Shown here piece after piece: positions 17,662 to 28,164 of a stretch of 64,000 nucleotides of DNA. The translations under genes were made by a program, and so were the position numbers. Source of the DNA: Cryomorpha ignava (GTDB taxonomy: Bacteria; Bacteroidota; Bacteroidia; Flavobacteriales_D; Cryomorphaceae); the NCBI RefSeq assembly GCF_010686655.1, contig NZ_JAAGVY010000015.1, forward strand, positions 21,809 to 85,808, written 5' to 3'. Below the pieces are notes generated by a model that was not told where the DNA came from, ran no database searches, and saw only the letters and a program-made list of their open reading frames with translations. The number at the start of each line of letters is the position of its first letter. The first letter of the stretch is position 1.

Positions 17662-20600
17662 TTATTGAATGACAAGTTTCTTACTTTCGTAAATTATTTC
17701 TGATTGGATTTCAATGAGATACATTCCCGGTTTTAAATCACCGTAGTTTATCTCCAATATATTTTCGCTTTCCGCGAAAGCGCCTGACCACACCATTTTA
17801 CCTTGAAGGTCAATTATTCTTACTTGCGTCAAAAACCTTTCGGCGGAAGCCGGAATACGCAATATCACCATTCCGTTTTTACTAGGATTCGGATAGAGGA
17901 ATACAGCATCTTCATCTGTTTCATTGGTGTTGAGCACCGACACCACATCTGAATAGGAGTATTGACCATCAAAATCAACTTGTTTTAATCGGTAATAAGA
18001 AATGCCAAGAAGCGGGTTTCGATCTTTTTCAAAATAAGAGATTTGACTTGTTGAGTTTCCTGCACCCGGTGTTCGTAGCATTTCTGTCCATTTTAAATCA
18101 TCGCCGGCACGCTCTATCTCAAAATAATCGTTGTTGTGTTCAGTAGAGGTAGTCCACGAAAGATTCACATGATCAACCTCAAAACGGGCATTAAAAGAAA
18201 GTAACTCCACAGGAAGCGGAGAAATACTTTTTGGACTGGTATTTCCAAGCGCCACATAAGAACCGTCTGGAATGGTAACATTATCAAAAATCACCCGAGC
18301 TCCTTCCTCAATATTTGGTTGAGTGGGCGACGGACTGAAAACGGCGGCATTACTCCAATCAGCTGCGTCATAACTCACTAAAAGTCTTAAATATTCCAGG
18401 CGATTGTTGGTCAAATCCGTTGCATTGCTCGATTCAGAAAAGTTCATTTCCAATGTTAAGCCTGAAGTAGAAAGATCATTATTTTCTGAAAAACGCCAAA
18501 CTCTTCCTGATCGCTCCTGAACCGCTCCGGGCAGAGCTGCGTTGGCATAAGAAAATGGCCAAGTATTCGTAAGAGATTCGTCATTGTGACCCCATGCTAA
18601 AAATTTGTTTGATCCCGAAAGTCCGGTACCCGTTACTTTTAATTGGGATTTTCCTTGAGCTACTCCGTGCAAATTCCCTGCATTCATTATTCCAATTCCG
18701 GCTACATCATTGTTATAAGTAACATACCCGCCGGTTGTATTGGTACGATCTGCGTAAGCTAAATCAAAAACCTGTTCAGAAGGGATTAAGGGCACATTAA
18801 AACGGGCAGATAAGTAATTGTGTATTATTCGAATACGGGCCGTGTTCATAGCATACCCACTTTCGTTATAATAAATCATTTCACCTATCTCTCCTTTCAG
18901 GTTCTTTCCGCTTGAGCTATTATCTGGTCCGTCTTTAAAGCGCGATTTGTTATAAATTCCGCCAATACCTATTTCATCGCTATGCACATACAGTCGGCCA
19001 ACTTTTTGACCGGGTGCATTCCCATAGGTTCCCTGTAATTGGCCATTTACAAAAATACGAAGGCCGGGTGTGGAGGATGTATCATTTAAATAATGGCAGC
19101 TTACCACATACGTACTATCGTAGTTTAACTCATTACTTTCCGCATAGCTATTATTATCCCCCCATGGAGCTAAATCACCATCTTCTCCATCGTCGTCAGT
19201 GGTATTCCATGCCTGGAAATAGAGTTTTTTATTTTGGAGATAAATATTGAGCCCTTTTTCAGTCCCCCCTTCTTCAAAAATGACCTGAGGCGTATTTTCT
19301 TTCGATAAAGATACCGTAGTAGGTTTTACAACAAAGAAAATAGATTTGCTGTCGTAGAATCCTGAAGTGTTGATGTACGGACTTTTTCCACTGGTGCTGC
19401 CGCTTACTCTTAATACTGTATTATTTCCATCAAAAGAAACGGCCTTTTGATTGTTAGTTCCCATAACTACAGTTGGTTGATAAAAACTGGTACTTTGATT
19501 TATGTTAATAGGCCTTGTAGATATTTGGGGCACACCCGAAGTTTGACCCGGAGTTGCATTTTCCAAGTTCATCCAAAATGTATTATCTCGCAAGCGTCCT
19601 ACACCTGATGCTCCTGACCATTCAAAAGGGACATAATCTTTTATAGTGTAAGTATGATTCAATCTAGATCCCAATGTGGCATTCGCCACCGGTTCCTGAA
19701 GTATAAAATGTATCGTTTCCTCCGATTCTTCTGCACCATCGCTGTACACCTGAAAGGCGACATTACCCGTATTTGAATCGTAATACAAGTATGAGATGGT
19801 ATCGTACGGCGGAAAAATAACAGATCCTGATATCTCCGCAGTATAATCAGAGTTTGATGCATTTGCACCATTTGTTGCCGTACCGCCTGTAATTATAAAT
19901 GGTACCTCGATTGTTTTGGCACTCGGACCACTTAGTACTACTACAATTCGCGGTTGGGATACTGCTTCAAATCCTTCAGAATTTGTGGCTAAAAATTCAA
20001 CTTCAGGTTCCGGGTTTATGTCTACGAGATTAATGGTGTGGTTTATAATTGAATTGGAGTCTACACCAATATTACCTCCGGGTTCTAGAGTAAACTGAAT
20101 TGTCTCCTCATCTTCATCAAGATTATCGGTAAAAACTTCAAACTGAACTGAAGCGGTCATATTGGTGCTATCGGGAATGATGATGTCTCTATATCTTCCC
20201 AAAGGAGATGTCATGTCTTGCCAGCCGGATGCATTAGGTAGTGCATAGTCTACACCGTAAGTGGCCGTACCGTTAAAGTTATCTAAAATCCGAATGGTTC
20301 TATTGTCAGATGATGTTGTAGTTCCGTTAATGCGGACATTAATTTGAGCTAATCCTGTACCGCCAATACCTGCTTCAGTAATAGTATCGTTTATTGCAGC
20401 TTCAAAAGTTGCTTTAGGATCGGGGTCGTCGTCGTATATTTTATAGACTAAAGTATCACGCTGGCCAATATTATAACCGCCATCGGTGGCTGCGGGGTTG
20501 AGTATGATTAAAAACTCTTTTACAGGAGGGATATCAATTACAAGGTCATTTATTATATTAAAAGATATCGATCCTGTTCTGCTCGGTGGAGTGATTGTAA

Positions 20601-22356
20601 TAGAAGTGTTTGGCGAAGTATAATCAGTAGGGTTTATTGCAGTTAATGATGAGAAAAGAACACCTGTATTGATGATAGAACTTTGAAGAGGAGTATAGTT
20701 TAATTCCACTTCTACACTCGCAACAGTTGGTGTGAGGTCATCATTTTCAAGGGCATAAGCAGAGTTCTGCTTAAATTGAATGGTCGGTTTCACTGCTGCA
20801 ATGGTAAAATATGCTCCATCGGGAATAAGATATGTGCCTAGATAAACACCACCGATAAGTGGTAATTCAATTATTTTAGGCGAAACAGAAAAGTTTGGAA
20901 GCGGACCGTTACTGTTGTCAATTAAAACCACTAGTTTTTGGTTTTGAGTAGGAAGTGTTGGTAAATCTGCAGGATTTAATTTGAAAGTGAGTTGTTGATT
21001 ACCTTGAGTTCCGTCAAAGCCGGTTCTGTCAAATCGCCATGTTCTGCGTAAGCGTTGTACACTAGAACTATCAGGAGTGTTCTGATTTGTCCACTGATTT
21101 GGATTGCCATTATGACCCGTTAGTAAGTAGTGCGACCCCGGCTCATATTTAAAGGCGTTGTCCATATTGCCAACACTTATTTCGAAAAGATTATCGCCTT
21201 TGCTGTAATTGTGATCATCACCATTCGCATCTGCTCCAATACCTATTACATCGTGACCATAATTAGCTTGAAATTCATACTTATCATTCGCTATTACATT
21301 GGCAAAATACTTGGCAGCCAGATAGTTTTCTACTATAATTCGCTCTGCGGTGTTTAGACTGTAAGCGTAATAGCATATTTCTGCAATTCTGCCTTCAAAA
21401 GAAAATTGACCGGTAAGGCCGAACGGCTTCACTTGTGTATTATTGCAGGGAATATGACCTTTACAATCTCCAACAGGAGAAGTCCAGTCATACATAGAAG
21501 ATTCGTGAGCAGTCAATGAATTTACTCCGCCGATTCCAATTGGATCATTCTGCTTTTTTATTGCTCCCACTCCAAAACTTCCGTTGGGATGGTCAGCACC
21601 AACTTGCAAGGGTCCGAAATTTTCGCCGTTTATTGATCCCTTTAAAGATTGATTATCAGTAGCCGTATCGATAGTGGTCGTATTGGCGACATTCAAAACG
21701 AGTGATACTATATATGTTGTATTCGGCTGAATGGTCGTTTTTTTATAAGAATATCCAAATCCCAAGCCTTCTATATCATAGACTCCGATATATAATTCAG
21801 AATTGTAGATGTATATTCCAAGACCTCTCCATCCTCCTCCTTGCTCCCAAAGAAATTGACGCGAGGCAATGTCATTTCCGGTTCGGAAAGCAATAAGTAC
21901 AGTTCTTTGTTTTGTGATACCATTTGATTCTGATACCAAATCAGTATTAAGGTTTGCATTAGCAGTGAGCCCCATTAAAAGCATTCCACCATCTTCAAAA
22001 GAAACAACAGGATTCCCATTTATACTAAATGCAGGATCGCTCCTAAAAAGAGGTGCTGTAAAAAACTCACTATAAGTTATGCCGTTATGAGATTCAATCC
22101 AAATGGCTTCGTCGATCTCTGTTGAATTTGACTTGTCTAGCCAGAGCGTAACCTCCGATCCATCGGGCTGCGTGGGCGAAGCAAGATCGCCGGCGTCAAG
22201 CCACATCCGGCAATTTCTCACAGGATCAGAATCATTGCTCACCCCTCCCGGACCCGATTGGGCTATACCCAAAAAAGGCAATATTAAAAATAGAAATAGA
22301 AACCAAATAGGAAGTCTCACCATTTTAAATTGTTGATCGTCAATTTTTAATTTCAT
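17662..22356 (-). CDS. Giant secreted LamG/Calx-beta protein with T9SS sorting domain (paralogue 2)
   Basis: A 1564-residue paralogue of the neighbouring proteins with the same order: signal peptide (to about residue 32) then GPGGVSN; LamG-like domain with GNPVVSFEDGGML and AEICYYAYSL; ENYLAAKYFAN...DVIGIGA module; three Calx-beta-like repeats ending in DDPDP and DINPEP linkers; second LamG-like domain with VIFEEGGTEKGL; HNYLSARFNVPL module; PLPVELLSFNA FN3-like segment; and a T9SS sorting domain (VFLYPNPSKNG). The gap to paralogue 1 is 224 bases. The three genes are best explained by tandem duplication followed by divergence. Confidence 0.9.
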   Translation of the reverse strand: MKLKIDDQQFKMVRLPIWFLFLFLILPFLGIAQSGPGGVSNDSDPVRNCRMWLDAGDLASPTQPDGSEVTLWLDKSNSTEIDEAIWIESHNGITYSEFFTAPLFRSDPAFSINGNPVVSFEDGGMLLMGLTANANLNTDLVSESNGITKQRTVLIAFRTGNDIASRQFLWEQGGGWRGLGIYIYNSELYIGVYDIEGLGFGYSYKKTTIQPNTTYIVSLVLNVANTTTIDTATDNQSLKGSINGENFGPLQVGADHPNGSFGVGAIKKQNDPIGIGGVNSLTAHESSMYDWTSPVGDCKGHIPCNNTQVKPFGLTGQFSFEGRIAEICYYAYSLNTAERIIVENYLAAKYFANVIANDKYEFQANYGHDVIGIGADANGDDHNYSKGDNLFEISVGNMDNAFKYEPGSHYLLTGHNGNPNQWTNQNTPDSSSVQRLRRTWRFDRTGFDGTQGNQQLTFKLNPADLPTLPTQNQKLVVLIDNSNGPLPNFSVSPKIIELPLIGGVYLGTYLIPDGAYFTIAAVKPTIQFKQNSAYALENDDLTPTVASVEVELNYTPLQSSIINTGVLFSSLTAINPTDYTSPNTSITITPPSRTGSISFNIINDLVIDIPPVKEFLIILNPAATDGGYNIGQRDTLVYKIYDDDPDPKATFEAAINDTITEAGIGGTGLAQINVRINGTTTSSDNRTIRILDNFNGTATYGVDYALPNASGWQDMTSPLGRYRDIIIPDSTNMTASVQFEVFTDNLDEDEETIQFTLEPGGNIGVDSNSIINHTINLVDINPEPEVEFLATNSEGFEAVSQPRIVVVLSGPSAKTIEVPFIITGGTATNGANASNSDYTAEISGSVIFPPYDTISYLYYDSNTGNVAFQVYSDGAEESEETIHFILQEPVANATLGSRLNHTYTIKDYVPFEWSGASGVGRLRDNTFWMNLENATPGQTSGVPQISTRPININQSTSFYQPTVVMGTNNQKAVSFDGNNTVLRVSGSTSGKSPYINTSGFYDSKSIFFVVKPTTVSLSKENTPQVIFEEGGTEKGLNIYLQNKKLYFQAWNTTDDDGEDGDLAPWGDNNSYAESNELNYDSTYVVSCHYLNDTSSTPGLRIFVNGQLQGTYGNAPGQKVGRLYVHSDEIGIGGIYNKSRFKDGPDNSSSGKNLKGEIGEMIYYNESGYAMNTARIRIIHNYLSARFNVPLIPSEQVFDLAYADRTNTTGGYVTYNNDVAGIGIMNAGNLHGVAQGKSQLKVTGTGLSGSNKFLAWGHNDESLTNTWPFSYANAALPGAVQERSGRVWRFSENNDLSTSGLTLEMNFSESSNATDLTNNRLEYLRLLVSYDAADWSNAAVFSPSPTQPNIEEGARVIFDNVTIPDGSYVALGNTSPKSISPLPVELLSFNARFEVDHVNLSWTTSTEHNNDYFEIERAGDDLKWTEMLRTPGAGNSTSQISYFEKDRNPLLGISYYRLKQVDFDGQYSYSDVVSVLNTNETDEDAVFLYPNPSKNGMVILRIPASAERFLTQVRIIDLQGKMVWSGAFAESENILEINYGDLKPGMYLIEIQSEIIYESKKLVIQ

Positions 22357-22521
22357 CGCAAATCAATATACGAAACTAATTGATTCATTTGGTTATTAAC
22401 CGGAGTTTAACAATTCATTTGAATTGATGCCAAGCCTGTTCTGCAGAAAGCAGACCACTCCATACAGATTCTAAAGTTTTTAGGTTGTATAAGATTAGGG
22501 AGTGTCATGGCAATTAGAAAG

Positions 22522-22541
22522 TGCCAAAGCGAACTTTGGCA
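22522..22541. terminator. Hairpin between surface proteins 3 and 2
   Basis: TGCCAAAG and CTTTGGCA form a perfect eight-pair stem around a four-base loop (CGAA on plus, TTCG on minus). It lies 27 bases after the stop of the 22568-27208 gene. The T-run behind it on the minus strand is weak, so it may be a terminator or an mRNA 3'-end stabiliser. Confidence 0.45.
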
Positions 22542-22567
22542 TTGACTTGTTTTTAGAAGAACGAAAC

Positions 22568-25500
22568 TTAATTTTTTATGACAAGTTTCTTAGCATCGTA
22601 TAAGATGTCACTTTTAAGCTCTACGATGTAAACACCCATTGGAAGATCACCATATTTTAATTCAAAAAGGGTGGCATCACTTCTCAATTTTGTTTCCCAA
22701 ACCTTAACTCCCGAAAGATTGTAGAAAGATACGTTTGTGCTTGTTCGCGAATATGCATATGGAATACGCACAAAAACAGATCCCATACTACTTGGGTTTG
22801 GATAAAGAAATACGTCTTCATTACTCTCCATTTCTGAATTCACTACCGATACTACGTCAGAGTATTTGTATACGCCGTCGTAATCAACTTGTTTGAGGCG
22901 GTAATAAGATATTCCCGGAAGGGGTTCGCGGTCTTTTTCTAAATAGGAGAGGGTAGTATTCGAGTTTCCGGCGCCATCTACAGTTGAAAGTTCCTTCCAG
23001 TTTAGCGATGCGTCGGCACGTTCGATAATGAAATAATCGTTGTTTATTTCGGTGGAGGTTGACCAGGTGATATCAACATAATCTGTTTCTAAACGCGCGT
23101 TAAAATTCAAAAGTTCTACGGGAAGCGGCGAAATACTTATCGGACTTGTGTTCCCCAATGCGAAATACATACCGTTGCTCATGTTTACAGCAGAGAAAAG
23201 AGCAATGTTTCCGCTTCTGATTTCTGACACGTCATATACTGAGGCATTACTGAAATTCTGAGGATCTGAGTTGGAATGGACGAGCAGTTTTAACAGGGAA
23301 TTATCTAGGTTAAAATCAGGTGCATTGGCCGAAGCACTGAAGTTTATAAACACATCAGCAGAAGTAACCGAACCGTTTGGGCTTTCAAACATTTTCCACA
23401 CTTTACCAGATCTTTCTTGGATTCCTGATGGAAGGCTGGCATTACCGTAAGAATATGGCCAGGTGTTAATTAATTCGTCACCATTGTGACCCCAAGTCAG
23501 GAATGCGGTGTTTTGCGTAAACACAGGATCTTTAATTCTCAAAATCGCAGTCCCCTGAGCATCTCCATGGTAGGCGGTATCAGCTGCTGAAATAATTCGC
23601 CCAATTCCAGCCACCTCATTGTTAAAATCGTTGCTGGGGTCTGCAAGATTATCAGCGAAGGCCAAGTCAAAAATTTGCCTTGTATCAGAAACATAAAGTG
23701 GAATGTTGTATTTGGCTGATAAATAATTCTCTATAATAATTCTGCGGGCTTCTGTCAATTGAGGCTCATGGTACATGATAAACTCGGAAAGCAAGCCTTC
23801 ATATGGACAACGCCTTTCTCCAGGCTGGTTTACAGTATAGTGGACTCGTCCTTGATTTGTCGGAGCTCCTAGTCCGATATCGCCACTGTGGCCATAGAGT
23901 CGCCCTACATCGTTTGGATTTACAATGTTAGTATTCATTTCACCTTTCCGACCGTTTACATAAACCATTAAAGGCTCATCAGATTTATTGTTGTAATGGC
24001 AGGAAATAATATATTCTTGATTTGCAACAATATTTTGCGTCGAACGAGCCCAAACCGCTGAAGCCACTTTATTTGCATTTCCTCCGGAAGCCCCGTTGTC
24101 ATATCCCCATGGAGATTCGGGTCCGTCATTATTATCATTCCATGCATGTAAATAAACCCTTTCGTTGTAAAGATAAATAGACAGTCCACGTATTCCTCCA
24201 CCTTGCTCGTACAACAATCTACAATTTGACGCCGAGGGAGTAGAGTTAACTCCTGCAGTTCCCATTGGTACACTTGTTGGTTTAATTACAAAATAAAATG
24301 ACTTTTTCTCCATATAACCGGCCAAATTGGTAAATGAGTCGTCGTCAATTTGATAACAGTCCGCATTTGTGCTGTTATCTATCCCATCAAATGCCATTGA
24401 TTGCCTTCCATTAATTCCATTGGCAATCAATTCAGCCCGATTATTATCTCCACCTTTTCTATTGATCTCGATATCTCTGGGTGAAAAGTTGTTTATTGCA
24501 GTTTTAATTCCCAATGGACCCATCCGGTTGGCATCAATCCAAACGATATTATCAGAATTTTTTCCAACTCCGGCAGCACCTTTCCATTCAAATGGAGAAT
24601 AATCGAGTATGGTGTATGTATGTTGACTTACGGCTCCGTTGGCTACATTTATTCCTCCGGTTAAATTGAATATAACTGTTTCATCCGGTTCGCCAACTAC
24701 GTCTCCATTGTCTACATTAAAAGGCGTAGGGTATTTGAGCGTATCACCAGGCTGAAATAAAATACTACCTGTGGTTGAAGCCGTATAATCATTGTCGTAC
24801 GTAGCAGTACTAGCTCCTACATCGATTGTGTAAAAAACGGTGACGTCTCGGGCTGAAGGTCTGTCAAGCTCCACAAAAATTACGGGATCTCCTACCGACT
24901 CGTACCCTGTTTGGTTATTAGTAAAAAAATTTACTTGGGGAAGAGGGTCGTTTTCAATGATATTCAATGTGAAATTCGTGGTAGCTGAAGGATCAATAGC
25001 GATATCTAAAGCTCCTTCCAGAACCAGGTTAACTGTCTCGTCATTTTCATTGATGTCGTCATCAAGTATTTCAACTCTAATTGAGTCAATTTGGCTTGAA
25101 ACCAGTGCTGCAGGAAAAAATACGGTATCGACTCTATTAGCGATACTACCTTTCCATCCATCTGCCGAGTTGAGTGTGAAATCACTGTTGTACGAGGCTG
25201 TTCCTTGGTTTGGGCTCGCCTTTCTTCTCACCCGTATCTTCGAAGATGTACTGCTCATGTCACTTGGATCTCCGGTTCGCTGCACTTTTACATAGTAAAA
25301 GCCTGCTCCTTCAGAGACATTCCCGCTGGAGCTTACAAAGCTCCCGTTTGGTGGTGGGTCATCATCTAAAATTGAAACAACTAGGGTATCTCTGAATCCT
25401 ACGCTTAGCCCCGAAGTGGTATTTGCTCCATTTTGCAGAATAATCAGAAACTGTTCTGTTGATTGGTCGTCAGCATCATCGTCGTTTACAATTTTAAAAT

Positions 25501-27208
25501 CGAGTGTTGCAAAGCGCTGGGAGGGAAGAATTGTTAAACCATCCGCCTGATCTGTTGCGTCATAAGAATAATCTGCCGGTTCGGCAGTTTGGCCAGCATC
25601 AACAAAAATATAATCAATGGTATTTCCAGTCGCAGACAATGGCTCGTAATTGAGTTGAACCCCCACAGAAAACGTAGTAGTAGCATTTGGCAACGGATCA
25701 GCTTCAAGAGCAGAAGATTCCGAAAATGTAAATTCAACCTCTGGTTTGAGCCAGGCTAGTGTATAGAAGGAGTCGTCTTGAAAATCAAATTCTATTTCAT
25801 GATTTACCCCCGATATAAGTCGAATTTCTTTAACGACAGTTGAGGCCAATGAAAAGTTAGGGAAATTGGCGTTGGTACTGTCTATCAGCATAACCAATTT
25901 AGTAAATCCGGCAGGGGCAGGGGGCAAGTCGGTTGATTTCACTTTGTATTTTACAGTCCCGAAATTTGCTGTTTTATCAACTCTCCAGGTTCTCTGCAAA
26001 CGTTGGATGTTGACAGAATTCCCAGGCACGTCAGCACCTGTAAGAACCATATTTCCACCATTATGGCCTGTAAGAAAGTAGTGATTTGAGTTAGCAGTTG
26101 TAGCGTTTTCAGATATTAAAAACGGATTTCGACCCTGGCTCAAATTGTGCCTGTTGCCTACCTGATTTGTTTGTTGACCAATACCAATTACATCATTTCC
26201 ATAGAGTGCCTGATGGATATATTTGTCATTATTAATAAGGTTTGCAAAATATTTAGAGCCCAAATAATTTTCAGTTATTATCCGCTCAGTTTCTGAAAGC
26301 AAATCATTGTAGTAGCAAAACTCGGCTAACCTACCCTGAAAGGTAAAGCTTCCGGTATTACTGCAAAAAATCCCGGTTTGGTCTACAAAATCATCATTTA
26401 CAGCTCCCAAGCCGATTGGGTTTGGATGAAAGTGAAGCGAACCAATTCCATTGTTACCATTTACTGTAAGGTCTCCATCGTTTAGCTCCATATTGTCAAA
26501 TTCCAATCCATTGAGCCAACCTTTGATAAAGTAATTGGCATTGGCATTGACCACACCTTGGTTTTGAGCATAGAATTGTGCCGATAAAATATATGTGCTG
26601 TTGGCTTGGACAGGGGTTTTTACGTAAGTATACCCCCATTGTGGAGTGCCGTCACCATCTGTCTGGGTGCCATTGTTGTTAACACCACTTTGATTTAAGT
26701 CGTAAGCACCTACATGAATATTTCCATTTTGAATGTGAACGTTGAACCCACGCCAGCATCCGCCTTCCTCATATAATACTTGTTTTGAAGTCACATCCGT
26801 GGATGTTCTGAAAGCAAAGAAGACGGTCTTTGTAAAAGTTATAGTTGCAAGGTTCAGATCAGTGGTAGATTGCATGAGCAAAAAACGACCATCATCAAAA
26901 ACCACAACCGGAAAGCCATTTATCGTATTTGCGGCATCGTCTCTGAAGTAGGGTGGCAGTGAGGAGTTTAACGGAGTTGCTTTGTCATTTACATTTGAAA
27001 GGCTCACATCAGGCCAATCCACAAGGTCATCTCCATCTGCAAGCGAAGTTAAGGTGCTCGCATCAAGCCAAATGCGGCATGTGCTCTGAGAAGGAGTTTC
27101 GACACTCACTCCTCCTGGTCCCTTTTGTGCGAAAAGAGAAATGGGAAAAATAAATAGAGAAATGAAAAGTAGGTTTATTTTCAAGATTGATGTTTTGGTT
27201 AGTTTCAA
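22568..27208 (-). CDS. Giant secreted LamG/Calx-beta protein with T9SS sorting domain (paralogue 3)
   Basis: A 1546-residue protein, first of the three in transcription order. It has a signal peptide (LLFISLFIFPISLFAQ), the shared GPGGVS motif, a LamG-like domain (GFPVVVFDDGRFL; EEGGCWRGFNVHI), the ENYLGSKYFAN...DVIGIGQ module, Calx-beta-like repeats with DDPPP and ENDPLP linkers, a second LamG-like domain (LYEQGGGIRGLSIYL), the ENYLSAKYNIPL module, the PLPVELLNFNA segment and a T9SS sorting domain (VFLYPNPSSMG). The separate hairpins after two of the three genes suggest they are at least partly separate transcripts. Confidence 0.9.
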   Translation of the reverse strand: MKLTKTSILKINLLFISLFIFPISLFAQKGPGGVSVETPSQSTCRIWLDASTLTSLADGDDLVDWPDVSLSNVNDKATPLNSSLPPYFRDDAANTINGFPVVVFDDGRFLLMQSTTDLNLATITFTKTVFFAFRTSTDVTSKQVLYEEGGCWRGFNVHIQNGNIHVGAYDLNQSGVNNNGTQTDGDGTPQWGYTYVKTPVQANSTYILSAQFYAQNQGVVNANANYFIKGWLNGLEFDNMELNDGDLTVNGNNGIGSLHFHPNPIGLGAVNDDFVDQTGIFCSNTGSFTFQGRLAEFCYYNDLLSETERIITENYLGSKYFANLINNDKYIHQALYGNDVIGIGQQTNQVGNRHNLSQGRNPFLISENATTANSNHYFLTGHNGGNMVLTGADVPGNSVNIQRLQRTWRVDKTANFGTVKYKVKSTDLPPAPAGFTKLVMLIDSTNANFPNFSLASTVVKEIRLISGVNHEIEFDFQDDSFYTLAWLKPEVEFTFSESSALEADPLPNATTTFSVGVQLNYEPLSATGNTIDYIFVDAGQTAEPADYSYDATDQADGLTILPSQRFATLDFKIVNDDDADDQSTEQFLIILQNGANTTSGLSVGFRDTLVVSILDDDPPPNGSFVSSSGNVSEGAGFYYVKVQRTGDPSDMSSTSSKIRVRRKASPNQGTASYNSDFTLNSADGWKGSIANRVDTVFFPAALVSSQIDSIRVEILDDDINENDETVNLVLEGALDIAIDPSATTNFTLNIIENDPLPQVNFFTNNQTGYESVGDPVIFVELDRPSARDVTVFYTIDVGASTATYDNDYTASTTGSILFQPGDTLKYPTPFNVDNGDVVGEPDETVIFNLTGGINVANGAVSQHTYTILDYSPFEWKGAAGVGKNSDNIVWIDANRMGPLGIKTAINNFSPRDIEINRKGGDNNRAELIANGINGRQSMAFDGIDNSTNADCYQIDDDSFTNLAGYMEKKSFYFVIKPTSVPMGTAGVNSTPSASNCRLLYEQGGGIRGLSIYLYNERVYLHAWNDNNDGPESPWGYDNGASGGNANKVASAVWARSTQNIVANQEYIISCHYNNKSDEPLMVYVNGRKGEMNTNIVNPNDVGRLYGHSGDIGLGAPTNQGRVHYTVNQPGERRCPYEGLLSEFIMYHEPQLTEARRIIIENYLSAKYNIPLYVSDTRQIFDLAFADNLADPSNDFNNEVAGIGRIISAADTAYHGDAQGTAILRIKDPVFTQNTAFLTWGHNGDELINTWPYSYGNASLPSGIQERSGKVWKMFESPNGSVTSADVFINFSASANAPDFNLDNSLLKLLVHSNSDPQNFSNASVYDVSEIRSGNIALFSAVNMSNGMYFALGNTSPISISPLPVELLNFNARLETDYVDITWSTSTEINNDYFIIERADASLNWKELSTVDGAGNSNTTLSYLEKDREPLPGISYYRLKQVDYDGVYKYSDVVSVVNSEMESNEDVFLYPNPSSMGSVFVRIPYAYSRTSTNVSFYNLSGVKVWETKLRSDATLFELKYGDLPMGVYIVELKSDILYDAKKLVIKN

Positions 27209-27453
27209 TCTTCCTGAAATTAGAAAATTTCTAATCTTTTGGAATCAGAAACAAAAATACATAATCTTAAAATAGAATCAAATAAAAAAGTCGATAAACT
27301 AGTAGCAATTCTCTATTAAAAACCTATTTTCTTAGATGAGGCTAGTAGACGGTATTGGTTGAGCACGGATTTAAATTGTTTTTATATAAGCCTACGGCAA
27401 GTTGCAGTTGGAATGGCAGAGACTTGATTGTAAAAGTTGATCGGTAAAAAGCG

Positions 27454-28161
27454 TCATCCCATATTGTGAAACACATTCTGCACATCATCGTCCTCTTCTA
27501 GGCGCTCAAGCAGCTTGTCCACATCGGCTTCCTCTTCTTCACTTAGCGATTTGATATCCATCGGAATACGGTCAAATCCGGAGTTGATAAGCTCAAGCCC
27601 TTTTTCTTCAATGGCTTTTTGAAGATTCCCGAAATCTGAAAAGGCGGCGTAAATAAGTATGCCATCTTCTTCTTCAAAAATTTCATCGGCACCAAAGTCA
27701 ATCAGCTCTAATTCAAGTTCTTCCAAATCATTATCGCCTTTTTCGAGTTTAAAAAAGCAGGTGTGATCAAACATAAATTCTACCGATCCAGATGTGCCGA
27801 GTGTGCCATTGCACTTGCTAAAATGTGAGCGTAGATTGGCGACAGTACGCACGTGATTGTCGGTAGCAGTTTCTATTAAAATGGCAATTCCATGGGGGGC
27901 ATAGCCTTCATAAACTATTTCGGCATAGTCGCCCTGATCTTTGTTCGATGCGCGTTTTATCGCACGCTCTACATTGTCTTTGGGCATATTTACTGCCTTG
28001 CAATTTTGAATGACTGCGCGCAGCTTTGCATTGCTTTCGGGATCGGGACCGCCTTCTTTAACCGCCATCACAATATCTTTGCCCAATCGGGTAAAAGCTT
28101 TGCTCATGGCCGCCCAGCGTTTCATTTTGCGTCCTTTCCGAAATTCAAATGCTCTTCCCAT
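27454..28161 (-). CDS. yebC: YebC/PmpR (TACO1) family protein
   Basis: A 235-residue protein of the YebC family. It starts with the standard MGRAFEFRK motif and continues with AFTRLGKDIVMAVKEGG, PKDNVERAIKRA and YEGYAPHGIAILIE. Members were first described as transcriptional regulators. More recent work assigns them a role in translation of difficult sequences such as proline runs. It lies four bases downstream of the acyltransferase gene, on the same strand, so the two are probably co-transcribed. Confidence 0.95.
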   Translation of the reverse strand: MGRAFEFRKGRKMKRWAAMSKAFTRLGKDIVMAVKEGGPDPESNAKLRAVIQNCKAVNMPKDNVERAIKRASNKDQGDYAEIVYEGYAPHGIAILIETATDNHVRTVANLRSHFSKCNGTLGTSGSVEFMFDHTCFFKLEKGDNDLEELELELIDFGADEIFEEEDGILIYAAFSDFGNLQKAIEEKGLELINSGFDRIPMDIKSLSEEEEADVDKLLERLEEDDDVQNVFHNMG

Positions 28162-28164
28162 GGT

